In this document: one piece after another, positions 26,897 through 35,549 of the stretch
How positions within the stretch are numbered: position 1 is the first letter of the stretch
Layout: each line of letters begins with the position of its first letter
NCBI GenBank assembly: GCA_013214545.1
Contig: JABSQB010000012.1
Span: forward strand, 1 to 64,000
From: Henriciella sp.
GTDB taxonomy: Bacteria > Pseudomonadota > Alphaproteobacteria > Caulobacterales > Hyphomonadaceae
Direction: 5' to 3'
Length of the DNA stretch: 64,000 nt
Made by a program: the position numbers and the translations under genes
Notes under the pieces: model-generated
Seen by the model: only the letters and a program-made list of their open reading frames with translations
Databases searched by the model: none
What the model was told of the DNA's origin: nothing

Positions 26897-27882
26897 TCTT
26901 CCTCAAACGCCACCTCCCCGGACTCGACGCTGATGCTCACCGGCACGCGGAAGCTCAGTTTCAGTCCATCCGGCTCGAACCGGTGCTGAACATTCATATT
27001 GGGCATCATGCCGAACAGTTGAAACCCGAAACCGGTTTCTTCTGGCGGGACGAGATTCTTCATGCCCGTCTCATGCCACTCAGCCCGCAACATGTCGTCT
27101 TCGATCCACCATTTCGCGTGCAATCGCCCTGTATCGCAGGACAGAAATCCGTATTTGGACGCATTGGTCACCATTTCATGCACGAACATGGACGTGGTTT
27201 TACTGGCTCGGACGGTGAGCTTTATGGGCTCGCCCTCGAATGTGATGCGATCCATGGCTGGTCCCGCATATGGCTCCAATTCCGTCAGCATCACCGTCTC
27301 GAAATCCAGGCCCGTCCAGTGGGCTTCCGTCAGCGCCACGAAGTTCCGGCTCATGGCGGCGAGGCGGCCATTGAAGCTCTTCAGGAAACTCTCCGTGTCA
27401 CTGGTCGTCTGCGCGGTGTGATCCGCGATCGATTGAACCACGGCCAGCGTATTCCGAACGCGGTGGTGCAGCTCAGCGGTGACCAGGTCCCGCTGCTTTC
27501 GCAATTCTTCGCGCTCCGTCACATCCTCGGCCCGCTGGACCATGAACTCGACCTTGCCCTTGTCGCAGCGAATAGGAAATTGAGCGATCTGCCAGATCCT
27601 GTCCTCGACCGTCCCGTCGGGATTTTCCATTTTGTAAGGCTGTGCCTCCATCAGCGTCGCCTCACCCGCCAGGGTTCTCTCGAAAACCTGTTTGACCGCG
27701 GCAACCCGCTCCGGAGTATCTGGGAAGACATCGAAAATGTAATTTCCGATCAGGTCCGACTTTTTGCGCTGAACCGATTTGCAATAGGCCTCATTGGCGT
27801 CGACATAGACCAGACTGGTATCCAGAACCATCACCGCATTCGGCATCCGGTCGAAGATTGTCTTGTGAAACGTGGCAGACAT
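26893..27882 (-). CDS. PAS-domain sensor histidine kinase, HWE/HisKA_2 type (PhyK-like)
   Basis: A 329-residue soluble kinase. A PAS domain (about residues 5-125, NAVMVLDTSLVYVDANEAYC) is followed by the HisKA_2/HWE dimerisation helix with the phosphoacceptor His in ELHHRVRNTLAVVQ (about 140) and a catalytic domain with N-box HEMVTNASKYG. Its place beside phyR and nepR suggests it phosphorylates PhyR. It has no membrane segment, so the signal is likely cytoplasmic, possibly light or redox through PAS. Confidence 0.9.
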   Translation of the reverse strand: MSATFHKTIFDRMPNAVMVLDTSLVYVDANEAYCKSVQRKKSDLIGNYIFDVFPDTPERVAAVKQVFERTLAGEATLMEAQPYKMENPDGTVEDRIWQIAQFPIRCDKGKVEFMVQRAEDVTEREELRKQRDLVTAELHHRVRNTLAVVQSIADHTAQTTSDTESFLKSFNGRLAAMSRNFVALTEAHWTGLDFETVMLTELEPYAGPAMDRITFEGEPIKLTVRASKTTSMFVHEMVTNASKYGFLSCDTGRLHAKWWIEDDMLRAEWHETGMKNLVPPEETGFGFQLFGMMPNMNVQHRFEPDGLKLSFRVPVSISVESGEVAFEED

Positions 27883-28005
27883 AGCTCAACCCCAGCGTGA
27901 GTTCCTCCGGTCTCGGCGTGTTCGCTGGCGACGGCAAGGGCGCGGTCTAATCCAATAGGCGACGCCTTTGAGAACAACCCAAGGTGAGGTATACTATCAG
28001 GATAA

Positions 28006-28047
28006 CCTTTGGGTCTGGCTTCCGCTGGTCTGGCCGCGCCCCAAAGG
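28006..28047. repeat. Inverted repeat in the leader of the secreted-protein gene
   Basis: CCTTTGGG (28006-28013) and CCCAAAGG (28040-28047) are perfect 8-bp arms with a 26-nt loop. They lie in the 222-bp gap before the gene at 28105. A possible leader hairpin or operator; nothing else is visible in the gap. Confidence 0.3.
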
Positions 28048-28104
28048 AACAAAGCAGGATAGGCCCACATTTCCGCAGATCAGCCTGTGACAGGAGGACC
28101 TGTG

Positions 28105-28659
28105 ATGGTTCGATTCCCTCGCCTTATCCTGACTGCGCTCGCGGCCACAACTTTGGGCTTATCCGCGTCTGCAGCTCCGATTATTCGCGACGCCGCTATG
28201 TTCGAGACCTTTGCCATTGAGGGCGTCGGCCTCGACATGGCGCCGGAAGACGCGTTCAACTTGCTGATTGCCAATGGTTATGCCGCTGGCCCAGTTACGA
28301 CTTATGCCGATTGGGGCGCTGGCTCGCTGAATTTTGAACGCGGTTCTTATAGCGGTCCGGAGGGTATTTCTTCGGTCACACTCGGCCGGGCGCATGGGCG
28401 CCTTGCCTTGATCAGCCAGTCGCTGAACCGGCCCGGCATCGACTTTAATGGCGAGATGTCAAACGCGCAGTCGCATTTCACGGTCGCGGGCGACGAGACA
28501 GATTGCCGTGTGAACCGCTCGGGCACATCCGGCAGCTGCTCCATCCGGGACGCCGAAATCCCGGATGATGTCACGATGAAATACACAATGACCGCTATGC
28601 CAACGATGATTATGCGGTCGATTTCCCGGCCGAAAGACCTTCTGGAAACGATGAATTAG
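28105..28659 (+). CDS. Secreted hypothetical protein
   Basis: A 184-residue exported protein with a signal peptide (residues 1-24, cleavage near SASA-AP). The start is fixed by AGGAGG 7 nt upstream. The mature part has one GVGLDMAPEDAFNLLIANGY segment, like small periplasmic domains with a helix pair, and a Cys pair (DCRVN, SCSIRD). No family is recognised. It stands alone between the kinase gene and the PilZ gene. Confidence 0.72.
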   Translation: MVRFPRLILTALAATTLGLSASAAPIIRDAAMFETFAIEGVGLDMAPEDAFNLLIANGYAAGPVTTYADWGAGSLNFERGSYSGPEGISSVTLGRAHGRLALISQSLNRPGIDFNGEMSNAQSHFTVAGDETDCRVNRSGTSGSCSIRDAEIPDDVTMKYTMTAMPTMIMRSISRPKDLLETMN

Positions 28660-28774
28660 GTCGATTGGGTGTGTCCGGGACGGCTGTCCCTTGAGCGACT
28701 GAATCCCGGCGAAATTCCGCGATTGCCCGCCGCAGTTGCGGCAATGTCGTTAACGCCGCCAATCATCCGGTTTT

Positions 28775-28789
28775 TGGCACGCTCCCTGC
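28775..28789 (+). promoter_or_regulatory. Sigma-54 (-24/-12) promoter of the PilZ gene
   Basis: TGGCACGCTCCCTGC has the invariant GG and GC separated by exactly 10 nt and matches TGGCACG-N4-TTGC at all but one position. Transcription would start near 28801, giving a leader of about 26 nt with GGAGGG before the ATG at 28827. Confidence 0.65.
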
Positions 28790-28826
28790 GTGGGTCCTGG
28801 CAACGGTTACTCATGGAGGGACGACC

Positions 28827-29183
28827 ATGCCATTTCCGAGAGCTCTTTTTCGTGCCCACAAGGCGCTTAGCCCGGCAACGGACACGATTCCTGTCCTGCG
28901 CTCGGTCAGCGAGATTGAACAGGAACGAAACAGCGAACGTGACCCAAAATGGTGCGTTTGTGTCGTCACATCTGTCGAAGAAACGACCGAACAACGCCAA
29001 TCGGTTCGCGAAGGGATTATCCTTGATGCGGGCAGCGCCGGTGCGCGTGTCCGTTTTCGCAGCAAAAGCCGCCTGCCAGGCGAGGTCACCATCAAAGCGT
29101 CACGCATCGGTCTGGAGCGCGTCGCGCGGGTGATCTGGCAGGATGAATTCGACGCCGGGCTGGCTTATATCGATAAGGTCTAA
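28827..29183 (+). CDS. PilZ-domain protein (c-di-GMP receptor)
   Basis: A 118-residue single-domain PilZ protein. Both c-di-GMP-binding motifs are present: RxxxR (RQSVR, about residues 57-61) and the DxSxxG-type DAGSAGARV (about 67-75). A GGAGGG site precedes the ATG. The sigma-54-like promoter upstream suggests co-regulation with flagellar or surface genes. No flagellar gene is in the window. It overlaps the convergent bolA stop by 4 bp. Confidence 0.88.
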   Translation: MPFPRALFRAHKALSPATDTIPVLRSVSEIEQERNSERDPKWCVCVVTSVEETTEQRQSVREGIILDAGSAGARVRFRSKSRLPGEVTIKASRIGLERVARVIWQDEFDAGLAYIDKV

Positions 29184-29410
29184 GGCGCCCGCGTCTTGAG
29201 CGCGAGGGCGTGCAGCTCGCCGCCCATATTACCTTTCAGAGCGGCATACACCATCTGATGCTGGGCCACGCGGGTCTTGCCGCGAAACTGCTCGGAGACG
29301 ATTTCCGCCTGCCAGTGATCATTGTCACCCGCAAGATCCGTCAGGATGATCTCAGCCTCCGGAAAGGCCTCCGTCAGGAAGCCTTCCAGGGTTTCTCTGG
29401 TCATAGCCAT
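29180..29410 (-). CDS. BolA-family protein (IbaG-like)
   Basis: A 76-residue BolA protein with the class II-fold helix-turn-helix region and the conserved His in AQHQMVYAALKG. Such proteins partner monothiol glutaredoxins in Fe-S cluster handling. It begins 2 nt after the ftsH stop, so it is co-transcribed with the protease gene. No grx gene is adjacent in the window. Confidence 0.9.
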   Translation of the reverse strand: MAMTRETLEGFLTEAFPEAEIILTDLAGDNDHWQAEIVSEQFRGKTRVAQHQMVYAALKGNMGGELHALALKTRAP

Positions 29411-29412
29411 GA

Positions 29413-31335
29413 TTATGCAGGCTCCGGCTCGCCGCCAAAGTCTGAGCCTTTGTCCTTGCGGCGTTTGCCGATGACCGGCACAGCCGCGTTCGGACGCGGT
29501 GGCTCGTCTGGCTCATCCGGGCGCTCTGGCAAAGTGCCGTCATTGATCAGCGCGCGGATTTCGTCGCCGGTTAGAGTCTCATACTCGAGCAGGGCTTCGG
29601 CCAGCGCCGACCATTGATCCTTGAACTTGGTCATGATCTCGCGGGCATCATCCATGCCTTTCTGGATCAGCTTGCGCACTTCTTCCTCGATCTTCTTGGA
29701 AGTTTCTTCAGAGACAGAAGACGATTGCACCAGCTGCTGGCCAAGGAAGACCTGGCCCTGATCCTCACCATAGTCGACCGGACCGATCTCATCAGAAAGA
29801 CCCCAGCGGGTGACCATGGCGCGGGCGAGACGGGTCGCCTGCTGAATGTCAGAGGCAGCACCAGCCGTAACGGCCTCATCACCGAATTTCTCTTCCTCAG
29901 CGACACGGCCGCCCATGATGATGGCAAGGCGCGAGGTCATTTCAATCCGGCTCATGGACAGTTTGTCGTCTTCTGGCAACTGCATGACCATGCCGAGCGC
30001 GCGGCCGCGCGGGATGATGGTCGCCTTGTGAACCGGGTCCGCCTTGGGCACTTTCAGCGCCACGATGGCGTGGCCGGCTTCGTGCCAGGCGGTGAGTTCT
30101 TTTTCGTCCTGGCTCATCACCATGGAGCGACGCTCTGGCCCCATCAGGACCTTGTCCTTGGCGTCTTCAAACTCCTGCATCGCAACAACACGCTTGCCGC
30201 GGCGGGCTGCCAGCAAGGCCGCCTCATTGACCAGATTGGCGAGGTCAGCGCCCGAGAAGCCAGGCGTTCCGCGGGCAATGATCTTCGGCTCAACGTTCTT
30301 CGCCAGAGGCACGTTGCGCATATGCACTTTCAGGATCTTCTCGCGGCCAATCACGTCAGGATTGCCAACCGTGACCTGCCGGTCAAAGCGGCCAGGACGG
30401 AGCAAGGCAGGGTCGAGCACGTCAGGGCGGTTAGTCGCCGCGACGATGATAATTCCGTCATTGGCTTCAAATCCATCCATCTCGACAAGAAGCTGGTTCA
30501 GCGTCTGCTCACGCTCATCATTGCCGCCACCAAGACCGGCGCCCCGCGAGCGACCGACCGCATCAATCTCGTCAATGAAGATGATGCATGGCGCATTGCG
30601 CTTGGCTTGCTCGAACATGTCGCGGACACGGCTGGCGCCGACGCCAACGAACATCTCAACGAAGTCTGAGCCTGAAATTGTGAAGAAGGGGACACCCGCC
30701 TCGCCAGCAATGGCGCGCGCTAGCAGCGTCTTACCGGTTCCGGGCGGGCCCACCAGCAGCGCGCCTTTGGGGATCTTGCCGCCGAGACGCTGGAACTTGG
30801 CCGGGTCTTTCAGGAAGTCGACCACTTCTTCCAGCTCTTCCTTGGCTTCATCGACCCCGGCCACATCGTCAAAGGTGACGCGGCCTTGCTTCTCGGTCAG
30901 CAGGCGGGCGCGGGATTTACCGAAGCTCATGGCGCCGCGGCCGCCGCCGCCAGACTGCATCTGGCGCATGAAGAAGAACAGGATTGCGACAATGAATATG
31001 ATCGGCAGCAGGCCAACGATCAGATCGCCAAGATTGAACCCTGTGTCCGGATCATCGACCACAGATGGAACGTCGAGCTCGATCATCCGCTCCCGCAATG
31101 CGCCGAGGTCCTGGCTCTTCTGAGCATAGATACGTTCATTGCTGGTGGTCACCGCGGTGACCTTGGTCGGGGTGATCACAACTTCGGAAAGTTGTTTGCC
31201 TTCCGCCAGCGCATACACCTCAGAGATGTCGACCTTCTTAGCTCCGGCTTGTGCCGGGTTGCTTTGCATGACGGCCAAGAGACCAAGCAGGAGAACCGCG
31301 ATCAGGCCCCAGACCGCGAGATTACGCATATTCAT
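29413..31335 (-). CDS. ftsH: ATP-dependent zinc metalloprotease FtsH
   Basis: The 640-residue membrane protease has two N-terminal helices (about residues 5-22 and 104-122), Walker A GPPGTGKT (196-203), Walker B IIFIDEID (251-258), the SRH arginines and the zinc motif HEAGH (418-422). It degrades misfolded membrane proteins and regulators such as sigma-32. In many relatives ftsH follows tilS; here its upstream neighbour is a divergent TAXI gene. The C-terminal tail is acidic and proline-rich. Confidence 0.98.
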   Translation of the reverse strand: MNMRNLAVWGLIAVLLLGLLAVMQSNPAQAGAKKVDISEVYALAEGKQLSEVVITPTKVTAVTTSNERIYAQKSQDLGALRERMIELDVPSVVDDPDTGFNLGDLIVGLLPIIFIVAILFFFMRQMQSGGGGRGAMSFGKSRARLLTEKQGRVTFDDVAGVDEAKEELEEVVDFLKDPAKFQRLGGKIPKGALLVGPPGTGKTLLARAIAGEAGVPFFTISGSDFVEMFVGVGASRVRDMFEQAKRNAPCIIFIDEIDAVGRSRGAGLGGGNDEREQTLNQLLVEMDGFEANDGIIIVAATNRPDVLDPALLRPGRFDRQVTVGNPDVIGREKILKVHMRNVPLAKNVEPKIIARGTPGFSGADLANLVNEAALLAARRGKRVVAMQEFEDAKDKVLMGPERRSMVMSQDEKELTAWHEAGHAIVALKVPKADPVHKATIIPRGRALGMVMQLPEDDKLSMSRIEMTSRLAIIMGGRVAEEEKFGDEAVTAGAASDIQQATRLARAMVTRWGLSDEIGPVDYGEDQGQVFLGQQLVQSSSVSEETSKKIEEEVRKLIQKGMDDAREIMTKFKDQWSALAEALLEYETLTGDEIRALINDGTLPERPDEPDEPPRPNAAVPVIGKRRKDKGSDFGGEPEPA

Positions 31336-31366
31336 CGATCATTCCAGACGTTAGAGATGTCACTTT

Positions 31367-31438
31367 CCTATAATATAGGTGAAGGATTTCATGAAAACGA
31401 CTCAAATCATGTCAATCTGTGACATAAGCTTCACCTAT
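31367..31438. promoter_or_regulatory. Nested dyads in the ftsH/TAXI divergent region
   Basis: CCTATA-A-TATAGG (31367-31379) overlaps the left arm of a longer inverted repeat, ATAGGTGAAG (31375-31384) and CTTCACCTAT (31429-31438), perfect over 10 bp with a 44-nt spacer. It lies 30-100 nt upstream of ftsH and just before the TAXI gene. Regulator unknown. Confidence 0.45.
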
Positions 31439-31483
31439 GGCTATGAATTGCCCGAATCGGGTCGCCGTTTTGAGGGATAATTG

Positions 31484-32764
31484 ATGAAAGACGCGTTGAA
31501 AGTTTATGGTCCACTCGCGGCCGTCATTCTGATCCTGTTGATCATTACAATGCGCTTCGTGGCCCCGCCGCCACCTATGGAGTTGCGCTTCGCTGCGGGC
31601 GGCGCGGATGGTCAATATTATGCCCTCGCCCAGCGCTATGCCTACGATCTCGCCCGGCATGGCATTGATGTCGAAGTGCTTGAAACCAAAGGCACGATTG
31701 AGAATTATGAATTGCTCAAATCCGGTGAAGCCGATGTGGCGCTCCTGCAAGGCGGCCTCGCCGATGACGACTCGCTTGAAGCCCTGAGATCTCTGGGCGG
31801 CATGTTTGCTGAACCGTTCTGGATTTTCTCCCGGTCGGATCAATTGTCGCGTCTGTCATCAGACTTCGGCGACCTGGAACAAGTACGCATCGCTGGCGGA
31901 CCGGTCGGGTCAGGAACACGGGCAATGACCGAACGCTTGCAAGCCGAATGGGGCGGTGAGTGGCTGAACATTGTGCCTCTGTCCGGCACCGATGCCGTTG
32001 ATGCGCTTCTGGCTGAACAGGTTGAAGCGGCGGTGTTTACCGCAAGCGTTGACGCCGGCTATGTCCAGGAACTTCTCAAGACGCCAACGGTTCGACTGAT
32101 CGGCATGCGCCGCGCCAAGGGGCTGTCCATGCGCGATGATGCACTCGCGCCGCTGACGCTGTATGACGGCGTCGTCGATATGGACCGGGATATCCCCGCC
32201 GGGGACGTTGAACTGATCTCGGCCATTGCTCAGCTCGGCGTCGACAAGGATCTGCACCCGGCGCTGCAATCGGTTTTGCTGGAAGCGGCAGAGAACACCC
32301 ATAATGGCGGGTCGATCCTAACCCGCGCCAAGACCTTCCCGGACGAAACGCGCACAGACCTGCCGCTTTCTGATGAAGCGCGGCGCTATTATCGCAGCGG
32401 CCCGACATTCCTGCGCCGGTATTTCTCCTTTGGCTGGGCCAATTTCCTGGAGCGCGCTTGGGTGTTCCTGATCCCGATGGTGGCTTTGCTGATCCCGCTG
32501 GTACAGATGGCGCCGCCCGTGTATCGCTGGCGCATCCGGCGCAAGATCTATGTCTGGTACAATGATCTGCACGATCTGGAACGGCGTGGCTTCGAAGCCA
32601 AATCAGATGACGACCGCAGCAAAGTGCTGTCCGAGATTCAGGCGCTACAACATGAAGTTGGTCAGGTGGACGTCCCGGTCTCCTATAATGACGAGCTTTA
32701 TCACCTGCGCAGCCATATCAATTTCGTCGAAGCCCTTATCGCACGCCAAGCAGCGCTTGGGTAA
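31484..32764 (+). CDS. TAXI-family solute-binding protein with membrane anchors
   Basis: A 426-residue protein. An N-terminal membrane helix (about residues 6-24) is followed by a TAXI-type binding domain (FAAGGADGQYYALAQRYA, GPVGSGTRAMTERL) and then a second helix near residues 322-342 and a charged cytoplasmic tail with a coiled coil. TAXI proteins normally feed TRAP transporters, but no TRAP permease is nearby and this one is membrane-bound. It may therefore act as a sensor or scaffold, which is inference. Confidence 0.85.
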   Translation: MKDALKVYGPLAAVILILLIITMRFVAPPPPMELRFAAGGADGQYYALAQRYAYDLARHGIDVEVLETKGTIENYELLKSGEADVALLQGGLADDDSLEALRSLGGMFAEPFWIFSRSDQLSRLSSDFGDLEQVRIAGGPVGSGTRAMTERLQAEWGGEWLNIVPLSGTDAVDALLAEQVEAAVFTASVDAGYVQELLKTPTVRLIGMRRAKGLSMRDDALAPLTLYDGVVDMDRDIPAGDVELISAIAQLGVDKDLHPALQSVLLEAAENTHNGGSILTRAKTFPDETRTDLPLSDEARRYYRSGPTFLRRYFSFGWANFLERAWVFLIPMVALLIPLVQMAPPVYRWRIRRKIYVWYNDLHDLERRGFEAKSDDDRSKVLSEIQALQHEVGQVDVPVSYNDELYHLRSHINFVEALIARQAALG

Positions 32765-32935
32765 CTGTTCGAGCACTTTTCGTACGCGCTGGAGCGGTGG
32801 CTCAGTCATCGTTCATCCGTGTTTGATTTGCAGGCATTGTTTAGTTTTTCAACACGGCAATTCGATCGATCCTGCATTGACGAGGGCCCATCAGTCAGAC
32901 CATAGTTCCAAAAAAGAACCTACGGAGGGTTGAAG

Positions 32936-33700
32936 ATGAAACCGGTTTGTCTGGTCATAGGTGCGGGCGCTGGAATTGGCGGCACCGTCGGAACGAAATT
33001 TGCCAGCGAAGGCTATCACGCCGTGCTCTGCCGACGCAGCGATAAGGAAGGCCTCGACAAATTGGTCGACGGCATCAAGTCCGCCGGCGGCGAGGCTACA
33101 GGTCTTCTGCTCAACGCGATTGAAGACGACGTCATCGAAGAGACCGTCCTCCACGTTGAGAAGAATATCGGCCCGATCGAAGTGGTGATCTATAATCTCG
33201 GCGCGCAGATCGGGAACGTACCGCTAGAGCAGACCAGCTATAAGCAATTCGAAATGGGCTGGCGCCTTGGCACATTCGGCCTGTTCCGACTGGCCAAGAC
33301 GGTTTGCCCGCTGATGGCTGAACGCGGCAGCGGCGCCCTCATGGTCACCTCCGCGACGGCTGCCGTGCGCGGCAATAAAGGCCAGCACTCGCATGCCGCG
33401 GCCATGGGCGGCCGCCGAATGCTGTGCCAGTCGTTGAACGCGCAATACGCCCCGCTCGGCATTCACGTTGCGCATATTCTCGTGGACAGCATGGTCGATG
33501 CGCCCGATACTCTGGGCAAACTGGTCGGACCGGAAGTATTCCAGCAATTGCGCGATACCCGCGGCGCTGAAGATGGCATGATGCTGCCAGCCAAGATGGC
33601 CGAAACCTATTATCATCTGGCGACGCAGCACCGCTCCGCCTGGACGCATGAGCTCGATTTGCGGGTCTTCTCGGATGTCGCCTGGTGGAATCACGCCTAA
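32936..33700 (+). CDS. SDR-family protein lacking the catalytic Tyr/Lys
   Basis: A 254-residue Rossmann-fold protein with the SDR cofactor motif GAGAGIGG, the NLGAQ (NNAG-like) segment and the active-site Ser region VTSATAAVRGN. Where the YxxxK dyad belongs, the sequence is SHAAAMGGR, so both residues are missing. Some SDR subfamilies near glucose/short-chain dehydrogenases share this. Catalysis by the normal route is unlikely. GGAGG sits 7 nt before the ATG. Confidence 0.85.
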   Translation: MKPVCLVIGAGAGIGGTVGTKFASEGYHAVLCRRSDKEGLDKLVDGIKSAGGEATGLLLNAIEDDVIEETVLHVEKNIGPIEVVIYNLGAQIGNVPLEQTSYKQFEMGWRLGTFGLFRLAKTVCPLMAERGSGALMVTSATAAVRGNKGQHSHAAAMGGRRMLCQSLNAQYAPLGIHVAHILVDSMVDAPDTLGKLVGPEVFQQLRDTRGAEDGMMLPAKMAETYYHLATQHRSAWTHELDLRVFSDVAWWNHA

Positions 33701-33706
33701 AACAAA

Positions 33707-33730
33707 ACCCCGGCTCGGTGGAGCCGGGGT
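33707..33730 (-). terminator. Rho-independent terminator of the peroxiredoxin gene
   Basis: ACCCCGGCTC/GAGCCGGGGT is a perfect 10-bp stem with a 4-nt loop. Read on the minus strand it is followed by TTTTGTTTT, as expected for the peroxiredoxin transcript ending here. It may also stop the convergent SDR transcript. Confidence 0.85.
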
Positions 33731-33755
33731 CTGACTTGCACAGGCGTGTGCTTGT

Positions 33756-34391
33756 CTATTTGTTCGGTTGCGGCGTCGTGCGCAGATAAGGCCGGACTTC
33801 CTTATAGCCTTTTGGGAAAAGCTCGTCGGCTTCCTCATTGGTGACGCTCGGCACGATGATCACATCGTCGCCATCCTGCCAGTTCACCGGCGTTGCCACT
33901 TTGTGATTGTCGGTCAGCTGCAGACTGTCGATCAGGCGCAGGATTTCATCAAAGTTCCGGCCCGCAGAGGGCGGATAGATGATCGAGGCGCGGATCTTCT
34001 TATTATTGTCGATGACGTAGACGGCCCGGACCGTGACTTTCGCATCGGCGTTCGGGTGGATCATATTGTACAGCGTCGCGACTTTCTTTTCCGGGTCGCC
34101 AATGATCGGGAAATTGACCTGAGCGTTTTGGGTGTCCTCAATGTCAGCGATCCACTTTTTGTGCTGCTCGACCGTGTCAACGGAAATGACCAAAGCCTTA
34201 GCGCCGCGCGCTGCCAGCTTGTCTTTCAGCTTGGCCGTGTAGCCGAGCTCAGTGGTGCAAACCGGGGTAAAGTCTGCAGGATGCGAGAAGAACACAACCC
34301 AGTCATCTCCGATCCAGTCATGGAACCGGATTCGGCCTTCTGTAGTCTCAACTTCAAAATCGGGGGCGGTGTCACCGAGCAGCAGGCTCAT
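33756..34391 (-). CDS. 1-Cys peroxiredoxin (Prx6/AhpC-TSA type)
   Basis: A 211-residue peroxiredoxin that reduces peroxides. The peroxidatic Cys45 is in DFTPVCTTE. The YPPSAGRNFDEILRLIDSLQLTD stretch and the C-terminal VNWQDGDDVII are characteristic of the Prx6 subgroup. No resolving Cys is evident. It is a single-gene unit with a strong terminator. Confidence 0.96.
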   Translation of the reverse strand: MSLLLGDTAPDFEVETTEGRIRFHDWIGDDWVVFFSHPADFTPVCTTELGYTAKLKDKLAARGAKALVISVDTVEQHKKWIADIEDTQNAQVNFPIIGDPEKKVATLYNMIHPNADAKVTVRAVYVIDNNKKIRASIIYPPSAGRNFDEILRLIDSLQLTDNHKVATPVNWQDGDDVIIVPSVTNEEADELFPKGYKEVRPYLRTTPQPNK

Positions 34392-34514
34392 CTGACCTCT
34401 CCTTGTAAATTGGCTTGATTTCTGCAGCGAAAGTGGGGCCTATGCGGTAGGGTTCCAACGGCCCAAGTCTGACTCGCAGGTTTAGTTTTCCTGCACAGTG
34501 TCGAAGGATAACGA

Positions 34515-35033
34515 ATGAAGCGCCTAATTCTCATGCGCCATGCGAAAACCGAGCCCTGGAGCGAGGGGATCGACGATCATGCGCGGGCTCTCACGCCGGT
34601 TGGACATGAGGCAGCGGAGATCATGGCCAAGGCTTTGAAAGGCGAGGACTGGTCACCTGAAAAAGCCATTCTTTCGACCGCGCGACGGACGCGCGAAACT
34701 TGGAGCCACTTGTCTGAAGTTTTTGGCGGCTGCGACATGCTTTTGGAGGATGATCTCTACCTTGCTGGAGAACGCGGCATTGCCGACATCATTACCGAAC
34801 ATGACGGTGCTCGGACGCTGATCATCATCGGGCATAATCCGGGACTACATGATCTCGCGGTCAGCCTTTTGCGTGAGGCAGGGAGTGTCGACCATCAGGC
34901 CGCCATTCGGATCTCATCCAAGCTTCCAACTGGCGGCGTTGTGATGTTTGAAGCAGAAGAAGACGGCGCATTTGTACCGGCGCATTTCCGGCTTCAGAAT
35001 TTCATGAAACCCAAAGACTTCATCGAGACCTAA
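34515..35033 (+). CDS. SixA-type phosphohistidine phosphatase
   Basis: A 172-residue histidine-phosphatase-superfamily protein. The catalytic RHG-type motif is LMRHAKTEP (His9), with the second-half His in IIGHNPGLHDL. Close to SixA, which dephosphorylates His-containing phosphotransfer proteins; the substrate here is unknown. Confidence 0.92.
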   Translation: MKRLILMRHAKTEPWSEGIDDHARALTPVGHEAAEIMAKALKGEDWSPEKAILSTARRTRETWSHLSEVFGGCDMLLEDDLYLAGERGIADIITEHDGARTLIIIGHNPGLHDLAVSLLREAGSVDHQAAIRISSKLPTGGVVMFEAEEDGAFVPAHFRLQNFMKPKDFIET

Positions 35034-35051
35034 CCAAAGTCAGCACGGCAA

Positions 35052-35082
35052 AGCGCCCCGTGGGAGAGGGACACGGGGCGCT
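35052..35082. terminator. Shared hairpin terminator candidate
   Basis: AGCGCCCCGTG and CACGGGGCGCT form a perfect 11-bp GC-rich stem with a 9-nt loop between the SixA stop and the convergent small gene. T-tracts are short on both sides (TTT on the minus strand), so strength is uncertain. Confidence 0.55.
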
Positions 35083-35105
35083 CCTTCAAAGCCGAGCCAT
35101 GAGGT

Positions 35106-35294
35106 TTAGCGAGCGCTGCGGCGCCCACCACGACGGCGGCGACGCACGAGCAAATGATCGCGGCCGGCCTCACTGGCGGCTTTTTTCAGAGCAGGCAGTA
35201 TGAATGCACCTGCATCATCCTCATAAGAGGAAGGGGTGATGACTGGAGCAGCATCAAAGCTGGATGGGGTGACTTGGGAGGGAGTCGCTTGCAT
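35106..35294 (-). CDS. Small hypothetical protein with an Arg-rich tail
   Basis: A 62-residue predicted protein. It repeats a PSS-F/Y-D/E phrase (TPSSFDAAPV, TPSSYEDDAG) and ends with a run of arginines (RRRRRGGRRSAR), suggesting nucleic-acid or membrane binding. AAGGA lies 9 nt upstream of the ATG. A hairpin follows its stop, and two 11-bp direct repeats 21 bp apart lie upstream. No homologue recognised. Confidence 0.5.
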   Translation of the reverse strand: MQATPSQVTPSSFDAAPVITPSSYEDDAGAFILPALKKAASEAGRDHLLVRRRRRGGRRSAR

Positions 35295-35387
35295 TGGTTT
35301 TGTCCTTTTTATTATTGGCCCGGTTCAACCCGGGGCCAGACGACCCTTTTGAGTTCTGTCTGACGAGGATGAACTTAGCACCGCGAT

Positions 35388-35419
35388 TATCGTTTTTCAA
35401 TATGTGAATATCGTTTTTC
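35388..35419. repeat. Two 11-bp direct repeats at 21-bp spacing
   Basis: TATCGTTTTTC occurs at 35388-35398 and again at 35409-35419. The 21-bp period equals two helical turns, so a protein dimer or two monomers could bind one DNA face. It lies about 95 nt upstream of the small gene's start. The rest of 35295-35549 has no gene that I can support. Confidence 0.5.
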
Positions 35420-35549
35420 GGTAATTTTTTTCGCGAAACTCAGTCTTACAGGCAGAGTAAGAGCCTTCATGCAGCCCCGCGAGAGCCCAATCAGACCGAT
35501 GTTATTACTGGGTTTTCTGCTGTCTCAAACACACCCAGACCGCGACTGA

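Noticed and set aside
29614-31123. Two long plus-strand frames opposite ftsH
   Set aside because: Shadows of the conserved ftsH sequence.
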